This document shows positions 8,381 through 16,402 of a DNA stretch of 64,000 nt, in pieces. The stretch covers positions 1-64,000 of the forward strand of contig NZ_AAVU01000013.1 in assembly GCF_000169095.1 (NCBI RefSeq), written 5' to 3'. Both the position numbers and the translations under genes were made by a program. The notes under the pieces are model-generated. The model had not been told where the DNA came from. It searched no databases and saw nothing but the letters and a program-made list of their open reading frames with translations. Position 1 is the stretch's first letter; each line of letters opens with the position of its first letter. The DNA is from Lyngbya sp. PCC 8106. GTDB taxonomy: Bacteria > Cyanobacteriota > Cyanobacteriia > Cyanobacteriales > Microcoleaceae.

Positions 8381-9196
8381 AACAAGTCAATCACGCTAGT
8401 TGTACGCCTTCAACCCACCCCAGAGCAGTCTCAATTAATCGAGAAAACTGCGGTGGCGTTTGCTGATGCCTGCAACTGGATCAACGGCAACGTTAATTCA
8501 AATCTGACCAACAGAAACTCCATCCAAGCAATCTGCTACAGCGATGTTAAGTCCCAATTTGGATTGACAGCCAATCATGTAGTTAGGGCGTGCGCGAGGG
8601 TCGCAGCAAATCGATTAACTGCCAAACGGAAACGGAGAAAAGTCAGGGAATTTAAACCGACAAGTTTTGACTGCGATGCCCGAACCTTTCGGATTATTGA
8701 AGAAGGGTATTTGGTCAGCCTCAGCACGACAGAAAAACGGATTAAAGTTCCGATGAGGGTTAGCAATTACCACATCGGAAAACTTCAAGGACGCCCATCC
8801 ACTTCCGCTCAGGTCTGCAAGCATCGAGATGGCAACTTTTATATCCATATCCAACTAAAATCCGATGCGCCCAAGCTGAAAAAATCCAAAAATGTAATTG
8901 GGGTGGATTTTGGCAGGCGAGATATTGCCGTTACCTCGACGGGTAATTCTTGGTCGGGAAAAGATATCAGCAGCATCCGAGACAAGTATTTCAGGACTCG
9001 GACATCATTACAGAAAAAAGCGTCTCAAGGCACAAGATCTACACGCCGTCGGGCGAGAGAGATTTTGAAACGGCTATCGGGACGGGAAAAAAGGTATCAA
9101 TCGTGGTTAAACCACAACATTTCCAGTTCAATCATTCGAGAAGCTATTGCCACTGACTCAATTGTTGCCGTGGAAGATTTGACGGGAATTCGAGAG
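8381..9196 (+). CDS. tnpB: RNA-guided nuclease TnpB, exon 1 (5' end out of frame with its start)
   Basis: First part of an IS200/IS605-family TnpB. It covers the N-terminal signature LQPTPEQSQLIEK, the wedge region, RuvC-I (NVIGVDFGRRDIAV, catalytic Asp) and RuvC-II (IVAVEDLTGIRE, catalytic Glu). Coding similarity in this frame extends back to about 8381, directly after an in-frame TGA at 8378. The only start codon nearby, GTG at 8377, is one base out of frame, so either a single base in the AAA run (8380-8382) has been gained or a non-standard start is used. The first standard in-frame start is GTG 8453, which would drop the N-terminal motif. The exon ends at 9196, where GTGCG begins intron 1, just after ...GIRE. 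Confidence 0.85.
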
Positions 9197-9798
9197 GTGC
9201 GATTCGTTGGCTAGAAACCAAGCCTCACAAGGCTTAGGGGGATTAGCCGCAAGGGTGAACCTTGACAACTTGATAGTCATGTGGGTGATAGCAAGTAACC
9301 TAGAAAGCTAAAGTCCCACTCCGCAGGTGCAGCGGTAAAAGCACATCCCCCAGGTTTGCGACTAGCCATCAACACCTGAAGCGGGGATGAAAGGCGGCAA
9401 TGCTGGTAGCCTAAAACTGGCAACCGTCGAGCAAGAATCCATGCATAGTATAACGAAGATGCGATTGAACTATCGTGATACCGAACCAGCCAAATAAGGC
9501 TGACAGGCTGGGAGTCCCAAAAGGGCAAGGATAATGGGGAATTGGCGGTTTTCTCGCCGACCAATAAGCACTTCCTCTAAACCCGGTAGATAGCATCATG
9601 CTAAAGATTCAACCAATGACTATCAGGAACGAAGTAACCGCCTGAAGGTTCTTAGCTAGGTCGATTAGTTAAGAAGGTGCTAACCGCAAGCCTCAGGTTG
9701 GTGAGATTGAGTCAGAAGCTAACGCTCTGGGTAATGCCAGAGATATGCTAACAGACTCACGGTGACATGGAAGATAGAGTTTTAAGTAGTGAGTACAG
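9197..9798 (+). ncRNA. Group II intron 1 ribozyme, domains I to IV (5' part)
   Basis: Non-coding 5' part of intron 1. It shares long blocks with the matching part of intron 2, for example CCCCCAGGTTTGCGACTAG, AAGCGGGGATGAAAGG and GGAACGAAGTAACC, as expected for conserved domain I-III structure. Exon-binding loops should lie here; I could not assign EBS1/EBS2 with confidence by eye. Confidence 0.8.
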
Positions 9799-11604
9799 AT
9801 GTCCAAAACGAGTTTAAAGACTACGGTGGAATGGCGCTCGATTAACTGGCGCAAGCTAGAACGTCGGGTATACAAGCTCCAAAAGAGAATCTATCGAGCC
9901 TCTCAACGTGGTGATGTAAAAGCAGTTCGCAGACTCCAAAAGACGTTGATGAAGTCTTGGTCAGCAAGATCATTAGCGGTTCGTAGAGTAACCCAGGATA
10001 ACACTGGTAAAAAGACAGCAGGAGTGGATGGAGTTAAATCTCTAACCCCAGTAGCACGTCTGAATCTAGTAAACAACCTAAAACTGGGTTCTAAGGTTAG
10101 ACCAACCAGGCGAGTATGGATTCCCAAACCTGGGACGGAAGAGAAGCGACCTTTAGGGATACCTACAATGAATGACCGCGCCATGCAAGCACTTGTCAAG
10201 CTGGCGTTAGAACCAGAATGGGAAGCGCGATTTGAACCTAACTCATACGGGTTCAGACCAGGACGCTCATGCCACGATGCAGTCGCAGCAATATACCTAA
10301 GCATTCATAACAAATCCAAATATGTACTGGATGCCGACATAGCCAAATGCTTCGACAAAATCGACCATGAAGCACTGCTAAACAAATTAAATACATTTCC
10401 GACCATCCGCCGACAAGTTCGTGCATGGTTAAAAGCGGGAGTGATGGATAACAGGCAGTATTTCGATACATCTGAGGGTACGCCACAGGGCGGGGTCATT
10501 TCCCCACTACTAGCAAATATCGCCCTACATGGATTGGAACAGTGGATAAAACAAGCCTTTCCCAGAAGGGGCTACAGAAAAGAAGGAAAATACTATACCT
10601 TCTCAGCCCCAGAGGTTATCCGCTATGCAGATGACTTCGTGATTCTCCACGAAGATATCTCTACAGTCCTGAGATGCAGGGAAACAGTCTCTGAATGGTT
10701 AAAAGGCATGGGTTTGGAACTAAAACCTAGTAAAACAAGAATCGCTCACACTCTCATACAATATGAGCGAGAAAAGCCAGGATTTGAATTCCTTGGATTC
10801 AATATAAGGCAATACCCAGCAGGTAAATACCAGTCGGGAAAAACCACAAAAGGGGAAAGGTTGCTAGGTTTTAAAACAATCATCACACCAAGCAAGGATA
10901 AGCAAAAAGTACACCATCAACAAGTGGCAAAAATAATTGAGGCTCATAAGTCGGCTCCGCAAGCGGCGCTAATCAATAGACTAAATCCTGTTATCAGGGG
11001 TTGGGCAAATTATTACTCAACAGTATGTAGCAAGAAAAGCTACGCTGAACAAGACCACCAAATGTACCAAAAACTAAGAGCTTGGGCAAGATTCCGTCAC
11101 CTTAAGAAATCCAGAGGATGGATAGTCAGAAAATACTGGCAAACCATAGAAGGTGATAATTGGAGATTCGCAGTTAAAGGAAAGGGTGACAACCCAATTC
11201 GACTTTTAAAACATGACAAAACGCCCATAGTTCGTCATGTCAAAGTCAAAGGCGAATCATCACCCTACGATGGAAACATGGTCTACTGGAGTACAAGAAT
11301 AGGAAACAACCCGGAAATGCCAACTAGAGTGGCTAAACTACTCAAACGGCAAAAAGGAAAATGTCCCCACTGCGGTCTATACTTCCGCGAAGAAGACGTG
11401 ATGGAAATCGACCACAGAATCCCCAAGTCAAAGGGCGGAAAGGATTCTTATGATAACTGGGATTTACTTCACAGACATTGCCACGACACAAAGACAGCCA
11501 ATGACGGCAGTCTCGGCACACAATATGGCTGCAATAGTGCCAAGCCTAAACCCACCAAAAGACTTGAAAAAGTCGAGGACAAATGGGTAATGAGGTATGC
11601 ATGA
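9799..11604 (+). CDS. ltrA: Group II intron-encoded reverse transcriptase/maturase with HNH endonuclease (intron 1)
   Basis: 601-residue protein that aids splicing and copies the intron into DNA during retrohoming. Domains in order: N-terminal RT-0 region; RT palm and fingers with RPLGIPTM, YGFRPGRSC, TPQGGVISPLLAN and the catalytic YADD at 276-279; the X/thumb maturase domain (GWANYY, YQKLRAWA); and a C-terminal HNH nuclease with CPHC at 522-525 and DVMEIDHRIPKSKGG. Catalytic residues are intact. It lies wholly inside intron 1, ending 19 nt before domain V. The N-terminal 160 residues differ from the intron 2 protein at only 13 positions by eye, whereas the X domain is much more divergent. 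The symbol ltrA is the generic family name. Confidence 0.95.
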   Translation: MSKTSLKTTVEWRSINWRKLERRVYKLQKRIYRASQRGDVKAVRRLQKTLMKSWSARSLAVRRVTQDNTGKKTAGVDGVKSLTPVARLNLVNNLKLGSKVRPTRRVWIPKPGTEEKRPLGIPTMNDRAMQALVKLALEPEWEARFEPNSYGFRPGRSCHDAVAAIYLSIHNKSKYVLDADIAKCFDKIDHEALLNKLNTFPTIRRQVRAWLKAGVMDNRQYFDTSEGTPQGGVISPLLANIALHGLEQWIKQAFPRRGYRKEGKYYTFSAPEVIRYADDFVILHEDISTVLRCRETVSEWLKGMGLELKPSKTRIAHTLIQYEREKPGFEFLGFNIRQYPAGKYQSGKTTKGERLLGFKTIITPSKDKQKVHHQQVAKIIEAHKSAPQAALINRLNPVIRGWANYYSTVCSKKSYAEQDHQMYQKLRAWARFRHLKKSRGWIVRKYWQTIEGDNWRFAVKGKGDNPIRLLKHDKTPIVRHVKVKGESSPYDGNMVYWSTRIGNNPEMPTRVAKLLKRQKGKCPHCGLYFREEDVMEIDHRIPKSKGGKDSYDNWDLLHRHCHDTKTANDGSLGTQYGCNSAKPKPTKRLEKVEDKWVMRYA

Positions 11605-11623
11605 CAAGCACTATGTCACTGAG

Positions 11624-11698
11624 GAGCCGTGTAACGGGAAACTGTTACGCACGGTTTTGGAGACCAGCGGGTTTCGTGAGAAACTCGCTGAGTTTAAT
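11624..11698 (+). ncRNA. Group II intron 1 domains V and VI
   Basis: Domain V is the 34-nt hairpin GAGCCGT...GCACGGTTT at 11624-11657, with the catalytic AGC and a GGAAAC tetraloop region. Domain VI (about 11661-11697) pairs CAGCG with CGCTG and leaves A11691 bulged, at the canonical position for the branch point, 8 nt from the 3' end. Confidence 0.9.
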
Positions 11699-11848
11699 AG
11701 AACCAACCAAAAACCCAGAAACAAAACAGAACGCAGGCGTTCCAACTCCTGGGCTTTTTATCAATTGAGAGCCTTCCTCGAATACAAAGGGATTAAAGAA
11801 GGGGTGAAAGTGATAGCTATCCCCCCGTCTTATACTTCTCAAACCTGT
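11699..11848 (+). CDS. tnpB: RNA-guided nuclease TnpB, exon 2
   Basis: 150-bp exon (50 codons, phase 0 on both sides) between the two introns, encoding RTNQKPRNKTERRRSNSWAF through PPSYTSQTC. This is the TnpB segment between RuvC-II and the zinc finger. Its final codon TGT is the first cysteine of the zinc finger. The reading frame is open and connects exon 1 to exon 3 without frameshift. Confidence 0.9.
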
Positions 11849-12506
11849 GTGCGATTCGTTTTGGAGAAACCCAGAAATGGGAGGATTCCAAGCTCTAATA
11901 GGGTAACCTTCGGGTTGAGTTCGCACTTTAACCCCCTATTAGATGACAACTTAATAGTCATGTGAGTGAGAGAATCCCTCAAGTCTCACACCGTCGATGC
12001 TGCGGTTAAAGCACTTCCCCCAGGTTTGCGACTAGCCATCAAAGCCTGAAGCGGGGATGAAAGGCATAAAGTGAAGGGAACCTAACCCGACACCTGCCAA
12101 GCAAGAGTCCATGAGTAGCGAAAGCAAAGACATGGTTGAACCATCGTGAGAGATAACCAGCGAAACTAGGTTGTTACGCTGGGAGTCCCAAAAAGGGCAA
12201 GGATTGGTAGAAATAAAAGGCTCAAACCTTATTCTATCGCGGGGTTGGCAATTACACGTTTGACCAACCAAGCATCCCGTAATAAACCCGGTGGAGAGTG
12301 TCGCTCTAAAGGCTCAAACCAATGACTATTAGGAACGAAGTAACCTATCGTTTTGCTCTTAAGAAGGCCGATATCTTAAGTAGGTGCTAACCATATGCAG
12401 CGATTAGGAAAGATTGGGTCAAAAGCGAATGCCCTCCTGTAATAAGAGGGATATGCCAACAGACCCACGATGATTTGGATGATCAAGTCTCAAGTAGTAA
12501 GTACAA
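11849..12506 (+). ncRNA. Group II intron 2 ribozyme, domains I to IV (5' part)
   Basis: Non-coding 5' part of intron 2, parallel to 9197-9798 with shared structural blocks but differences in the stretch around 12270-12330, which corresponds to the variable exon-recognition region of intron 1 around 9568-9600. Different exon-binding sequences would explain the two different target sites. Confidence 0.75.
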
Positions 12507-14312
12507 ATGTCTAAAACGAGTTTAAAGACTACGGTGGAATGGCGCTCAATTAACTGGCGAAAGCTAGAAAAGCGGGTGTATAAGCTTCAAAAGAGAATTT
12601 ATCGAGCCTCTCAACGTGGTGATGTCAAAGCAGTACGCAGACTCCAAAAGATGTTGATGAAGTCTTGGTCAGCAAAGGCTTTAGCGGTTCGTAGAGTTAC
12701 CCAAGATAATACTGGCAAAAAGACAGCAGGAGTGGACGGAATAAAATTTCTATCCCCAGAAGCTCGCCTGAAGCTAGTAAACAAGTTGAAACTGGGTTCC
12801 AAGGTCAGACCTACTCGGCGAGTATGGATTCCCAAGCCAGGTACGGAAGAGAAGCGACCTTTAGGCATACCTACAATGGAAGACCGAGCCTTGCAAGCAC
12901 TTGTCAAACTGGCATTAGAACCAGAATGGGAAGCGCGATTTGAACCCAACAGTTATGGGTTCAGACCGGGACGCTCATGTCAAGATGCAATCGGAGCAAT
13001 ATTTAACTGTATTAGGTACAAGAATAAATACGTTCTTGATGCCGACATTTCAAAATGCTTCGACAAAATCGACCATGAAGCACTGCTAAGAAAATTAAAT
13101 ACATCTCCCACCATACGCCGACAAGTTCGAGCTTGGTTAAAAGCGGGGGTGATGGATGGTAAACAGTTGTTTCCTACATCTGAGGGTACGCCACAGGGAG
13201 GAGTTATTTCCCCCCTATTGGCAAACATTGCCCTTCACGGGATGGAAGAACGGATAAAAAAGGAATTCCCCAAAAGGGATACATCCATTAAAGGTAAGCG
13301 CATTAGCTATAACGCTGCTCAACTTATCCGGTACGCCGATGACTTTGTGATTCTCCACGAAGACATAACCGTAGTCCAAAGATGCAGAGATATAATCTCT
13401 GAATGGTTGAAAGATATGGGCTTAGAGTTAAAACCTAGTAAAACCCGCCTAGTTCACACACTAATACAAGTGGATGGACAATCCCCTGGATTCAATTTCC
13501 TGGGGTTCAAAATCAGGCAATTCCCAGTAGGAAAATACACTACCGGGAAAAACACATTCAAGGAGCCACTAGGTTTTTCAACAATCATCACCCCAAGCCA
13601 AGAAAAAGTTAAATTACACCTTAAAGAATTAGCAAAAGTAATAGACACCCATAGGGCAGCCTCTCAGTCAAAACTGATTGAATCTCTCAATCCGGTTATC
13701 AAAGGATGGGCAAACTATTACAGAGCAATCCCCAGTAGTAAGACATTCTACAGGTTAGACTTTTTGGTGTATCAAAAACTTAGGGCATGGGCAAAACATC
13801 GCCATCCAAGTAAGTCAGGAAATTGGATAGCAACCAAATACTGGCACACAATCGGCGGTGATAACTGGATATTCGCAACCAGACAAGGAGACAACCTCTT
13901 GTGGTTACATAAGCATGGAAACATCAAAAGCATGAACCATGCCAAAGTTAAAGGCGAATCGTCACCATACGACGGCAACCTGGTTTATTGGAGTACAAGA
14001 ATGGGTAACAACCCAGAAATGCCAAGTAGGGTATCAAAACTCCTGAAACAGCAAAAAGGGCGATGCGCCCATTGCAAACTATACTTCCGTGAGGGAGATG
14101 TGATGGAAGTTGACCACAAAATCCCCAAATCGCAAGGTGGAAAGGATTCATACGACAACTGGCAACTCCTACACAGACATTGCCATGATACAAAGACTGT
14201 CAACGATGGCAGTCTTGGCGACAAATCCGGTTGCAACAGAACCGAGCCTAAGCCGCCAGTCCTCCCAGAATGGTTTTGGGAAGACGATATGCTGGTAATG
14301 AGGTATGTGTGA
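12507..14312 (+). CDS. ltrA: Group II intron-encoded reverse transcriptase/maturase with HNH endonuclease (intron 2)
   Basis: 601 residues with the same architecture as the intron 1 protein: RT domain with YADD at 276-279 and TPQGGVISPLLAN, X/maturase domain (GWANYY, YQKLRAWAK) and C-terminal HNH domain (CAHCKLYF, DVMEVDHKIPKSQGGK). The catalytic residues are intact and there is no frameshift, so it is probably active. Similarity to the first protein is near-identical at the N terminus and in the HNH domain but low around residues 390-480, where maturases contact their own intron RNA. The stop codon lies 19 nt before domain V. Confidence 0.95.
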   Translation: MSKTSLKTTVEWRSINWRKLEKRVYKLQKRIYRASQRGDVKAVRRLQKMLMKSWSAKALAVRRVTQDNTGKKTAGVDGIKFLSPEARLKLVNKLKLGSKVRPTRRVWIPKPGTEEKRPLGIPTMEDRALQALVKLALEPEWEARFEPNSYGFRPGRSCQDAIGAIFNCIRYKNKYVLDADISKCFDKIDHEALLRKLNTSPTIRRQVRAWLKAGVMDGKQLFPTSEGTPQGGVISPLLANIALHGMEERIKKEFPKRDTSIKGKRISYNAAQLIRYADDFVILHEDITVVQRCRDIISEWLKDMGLELKPSKTRLVHTLIQVDGQSPGFNFLGFKIRQFPVGKYTTGKNTFKEPLGFSTIITPSQEKVKLHLKELAKVIDTHRAASQSKLIESLNPVIKGWANYYRAIPSSKTFYRLDFLVYQKLRAWAKHRHPSKSGNWIATKYWHTIGGDNWIFATRQGDNLLWLHKHGNIKSMNHAKVKGESSPYDGNLVYWSTRMGNNPEMPSRVSKLLKQQKGRCAHCKLYFREGDVMEVDHKIPKSQGGKDSYDNWQLLHRHCHDTKTVNDGSLGDKSGCNRTEPKPPVLPEWFWEDDMLVMRYV

Positions 14313-14331
14313 CAAACGCCAAGTCATTGAG

Positions 14332-14406
14332 GAGCCGTGTGAAGCGAAAGTTTCACGCACGGTTTTGGAGAGCGGCGGCTCTCGTGAGGGAGTCGCCGAC
14401 TTTAAT
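14332..14406 (+). ncRNA. Group II intron 2 domains V and VI
   Basis: Domain V hairpin GAGCCGT...GCACGGTTT at 14332-14365 with a GCGAAAGT loop region. Domain VI pairs GGCGGCTC with GGGAGTCGCC, leaving A14399 bulged as the probable lariat branch point. Confidence 0.9.
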
Positions 14407-14616
14407 CAGAAGTGTCTGCACATCGGAACCCGAAACAATAAGTCTTTTAAGTGCGAAAACTGCGGCAATAATTGTGATGCTGACTACAACGGCGCGAAGA
14501 TGATTGAACTGTGGGGCTGTTCTGTAAACCAGCCCAGAGGCTCAGAGCTATTGTCTTGCGACATTAACTCTAGGGCTACTGAAAGCCTACACTTACCCTA
14601 CCGGAAGTGTAGGTAG
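14407..14616 (+). CDS. tnpB: RNA-guided nuclease TnpB, exon 3
   Basis: C-terminal part of TnpB: second zinc-finger cysteine pair (FKCENCG), RuvC-III (NCDADYNGAKMI, catalytic Asp) and a tail ending SLHLPYRKCR. With exons 1 and 2 the spliced protein has about 391 residues, normal for TnpB, and keeps all three RuvC acidic residues and the four zinc cysteines. The stop codon TAG at 14614 follows the right-end hairpin. Confidence 0.9.
   Translation, partial: QKCLHIGTRNNKSFKCENCGNNCDADYNGAKMIELWGCSVNQPRGSELLSCDINSRATESLHLPYRKCR
14586..14613 (+). repeat. Candidate right-end hairpin of the tnpB element
   Basis: CCTACACTT, a 10-nt loop and AAGTGTAGG form a 9-bp perfect stem overlapping the last codons of tnpB. 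In active TnpB elements the guide (omega) RNA comes from this 3' region; whether one is made here is inference. Confidence 0.55.
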
Positions 14617-14709
14617 TTTACCCCTCTTTGTGATCGAGATAGTCATCTAAAACAGTTGTGGTAAAATTAGTCTGGTTAAGATGTGTAGAACCCGCTCTGA
14701 GAAAATCTC

Positions 14710-15612
14710 TTGGCAAAACAAAGGCTCGATACTCTATTAATTGATCGCAACTTGTGTTCTTCCAGACACATCGCCCAACGCTTGATCCGGGCGGGAGAGG
14801 TGATGGTGAATCAACAGGTAATTGATAAACCGGGTACGGAAATTGACTTAGAAGCCCAAATCAAAGTTAAACAGCGATCGCCTTTTGTTTCTCGGGGCGG
14901 AGAAAAATTAATCAAAGCTTTAGATTATTTTAAGATTAATGTGAGCGAACGCATCTGTATTGATGGCGGAATCTCAACCGGAGGTTTTACAGACTGTTTG
15001 CTTCAAGCCGGTGCCAAACGGATTTACGGGATTGACGTCGGTTATGGACAAGTAGACTGGCGACTCCGCACAGATCCGCGAGTGATTTTGCTTGAACGCA
15101 CGAACCTCAGACATTTGACACCCGAACAACTCTATAGCCAGTCTGAACACTCTATTTCTCCCCTTGCGAAAAAAGACATCGAACCGGATACTAAGGAAAG
15201 TGATCTCGAAAGTTACGCAGATTTGGCCGTTGTTGATGTGTCGTTTATTTCCCTAACGAAAGTTCTCCCGGCTCTCTGGCATCTTCTCCAACTGCCTCGT
15301 GAGGTGGTACTCTTGGTAAAGCCGCAATTTGAAGTCGGTAAGGGGCGCGTCGGGAAAAAGGGAGTTGTGCGATCGCCATTTGATCAAGCTGATACTATTT
15401 TCCAGGTCTGTTCTACGGCGGAAACGCTGGGATGGAAGTATCGGGGTTTAACGGGATCACCCCTCCAAGGCCCTGCTGGTAACATTGAGTATTTGTTGTG
15501 GTTAAGTGTCGAAGGTGAGCCATTTCCCGACCTTGATTTCATCCAACAAACTGCACAATCAACTCAAGAAGACTTATCTCGTTCGTCGTCTAAATCCTCA
15601 ATTCGCTCGTAG
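14710..15612 (+). CDS. tlyA: TlyA-family 2'-O-ribose rRNA methyltransferase
   Basis: S-adenosylmethionine-dependent methylation of rRNA ribose. An N-terminal S4 RNA-binding domain (RLDTLLIDRNLCSSRHIAQR, residues 4-60) precedes an FtsJ-like methyltransferase domain with the SAM loop CIDGGISTGGFTDCLLQAG and GIDVGYGQVDWRLR. The start is a TTG at 14710, supported by the conserved MAKQRLD N-terminus. A poorly conserved Ser/Gln-rich tail (residues 270-300) extends past the usual end. The gene lies just outside the right end of the IS element and 4 bp before a membrane-protein gene. Confidence 0.92.
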   Translation: MAKQRLDTLLIDRNLCSSRHIAQRLIRAGEVMVNQQVIDKPGTEIDLEAQIKVKQRSPFVSRGGEKLIKALDYFKINVSERICIDGGISTGGFTDCLLQAGAKRIYGIDVGYGQVDWRLRTDPRVILLERTNLRHLTPEQLYSQSEHSISPLAKKDIEPDTKESDLESYADLAVVDVSFISLTKVLPALWHLLQLPREVVLLVKPQFEVGKGRVGKKGVVRSPFDQADTIFQVCSTAETLGWKYRGLTGSPLQGPAGNIEYLLWLSVEGEPFPDLDFIQQTAQSTQEDLSRSSSKSSIRS

Positions 15613-15616
15613 TTCC

Positions 15617-16309
15617 ATGCAGTTGATCAACCAACTTGGGCGTGTCGGTCTATACATCATTAGTGCTTTTGGCTATGTGGCTTGTGGAGCGATTTTGTTT
15701 GGGGTCGCCGTTGCCATTAAAGTTGTAGTGCTGATGCTAGCTCATCGATATCTATATCCTATCTTTATTTTTGGTGATTTGCTTCGGGGACTGGAGCTAA
15801 TCAATTTACTCAATCTATTGGTTTTTGCTGTCGTCGGAATGGGATTTGGGTTAGCAACTGCTTTACTTCCTTCTCAACTGGGTCGCAAAATTAGTGCCGG
15901 ATTTTTGGTGATTTTGGTTCCGATCATTTTAGCGATTCCTCAATCTGTAAAATACGATTTGTGGATTCAAGATATTGTGACCGATGACCAAATTCCTAAA
16001 CCAGAAGCAATTGAATTAGCCAATAGTTTTTTAGAAAGTCGGGTGAACCATCCGGGAGTATTTGGATTTTATCTCTACACAGGTCAATTTCCGATGATTC
16101 CCACGAAAGTATCTCAAATGGAAGATTTAGCCAAACTTGAAAAACAAGTTAATTCTAGATTTGTTAAAGTGAGTGGTATTCCTCCGACGGTGGTGACATG
16201 GTTAATGGGAATTTGTTTTTGGGGAATTAGAATTTTTTATTTTTGTGTCGCCGTCGTGACCACAGTTGCTCATTTCAAAGATGGTTTAAAAATTGTTGGA
16301 CGTTATTAA
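15617..16309 (+). CDS. Four-helix membrane protein in the ZorAB-like gene group
   Basis: 230-residue membrane protein that I do not recognise. Three hydrophobic segments lie near residues 10-35, 55-82 and 90-110, then a soluble loop of about 75 residues (QSVKYDLWIQDI to NSRFVKVSG), then a last segment near 195-215. The open frame reaches back to 15506 inside tlyA, but ATG 15617 directly after the tlyA stop is the natural start. The tight spacing after tlyA and the position before the MotA-like gene suggest one transcript; it may be an accessory subunit of the motor-like complex. Confidence 0.7.
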   Translation: MQLINQLGRVGLYIISAFGYVACGAILFGVAVAIKVVVLMLAHRYLYPIFIFGDLLRGLELINLLNLLVFAVVGMGFGLATALLPSQLGRKISAGFLVILVPIILAIPQSVKYDLWIQDIVTDDQIPKPEAIELANSFLESRVNHPGVFGFYLYTGQFPMIPTKVSQMEDLAKLEKQVNSRFVKVSGIPPTVVTWLMGICFWGIRIFYFCVAVVTTVAHFKDGLKIVGRY

Positions 16310-16402
16310 AATATTGGGGTGCTTTAGCGCAGCAACAAACACGGAATCAAGCAACGCGCAATTGTAGCATCTACCGACTGTTCTCCTCTCACTGTGATTG
16401 TT

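Larger units (their letters stand above)
9197..11698 (+). mobile_element. Group II intron 1 in tnpB (2502 bp)
   Basis: Begins GTGCGATTCG, matching the group II 5' consensus GUGYG, and ends TTTAAT (AY). Joining 9196 to 11699 keeps phase 0 and yields ...GIRE-RTNQKPRNK..., the uninterrupted TnpB sequence. The intron contains domains I-IV of the ribozyme (9197-9798), a maturase frame in domain IV (9799-11604), domain V (11624-11657) and domain VI with a bulged A at 11691, eight nucleotides from the 3' splice site. All parts needed for self-splicing and retrohoming appear intact. Confidence 0.93.
11849..14406 (+). mobile_element. Group II intron 2 in tnpB (2558 bp)
   Basis: Starts GTGCGATTCG, identical to intron 1 over ten bases, and ends TTTAAT. 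Excision joins TSQTC to QKCLHIG, restoring the Cys-x2-Cys zinc knuckle in phase 0. It has ribozyme domains I-IV (11849-12506), a maturase frame (12507-14312), domain V (14332-14365) and domain VI with bulged A14399, eight nucleotides from the 3' end. It is related to, but clearly not a recent copy of, intron 1: the exon-binding region and the maturase X domain differ. Confidence 0.93.
8286..14616 (+). mobile_element. IS200/IS605-type element (tnpB only) carrying two group II introns
   Basis: Composite mobile unit defined by a single tnpB gene in three exons. A 7-bp hairpin (CACACCA / TGGTGTG, 8286-8311) near the left side and a 9-bp hairpin (CCTACACTT / AAGTGTAGG, 14586-14613) overlapping the tnpB stop are candidate subterminal ends. 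No tnpA (Y1 transposase) is present, so the element would depend on a transposase in trans. Nearly 5.1 kb of its 6.3 kb is intron sequence. Exact ends are uncertain because these elements leave no target duplication. Confidence 0.7.

Noticed and set aside
9903..10499. Minus-strand open frames opposite the intron 1 maturase
   Set aside because: They are shadows of the reverse-transcriptase codons, without independent start signals or recognisable domains; the same applies opposite the second maturase.
12014..12060. CAGGTTTG in intron 2 as EBS1 pairing with exon 2 end CAAACCTG
   Set aside because: The same block occurs in intron 1, whose exon has no match, and the pairing is one base off the splice site; it is a conserved structural segment.
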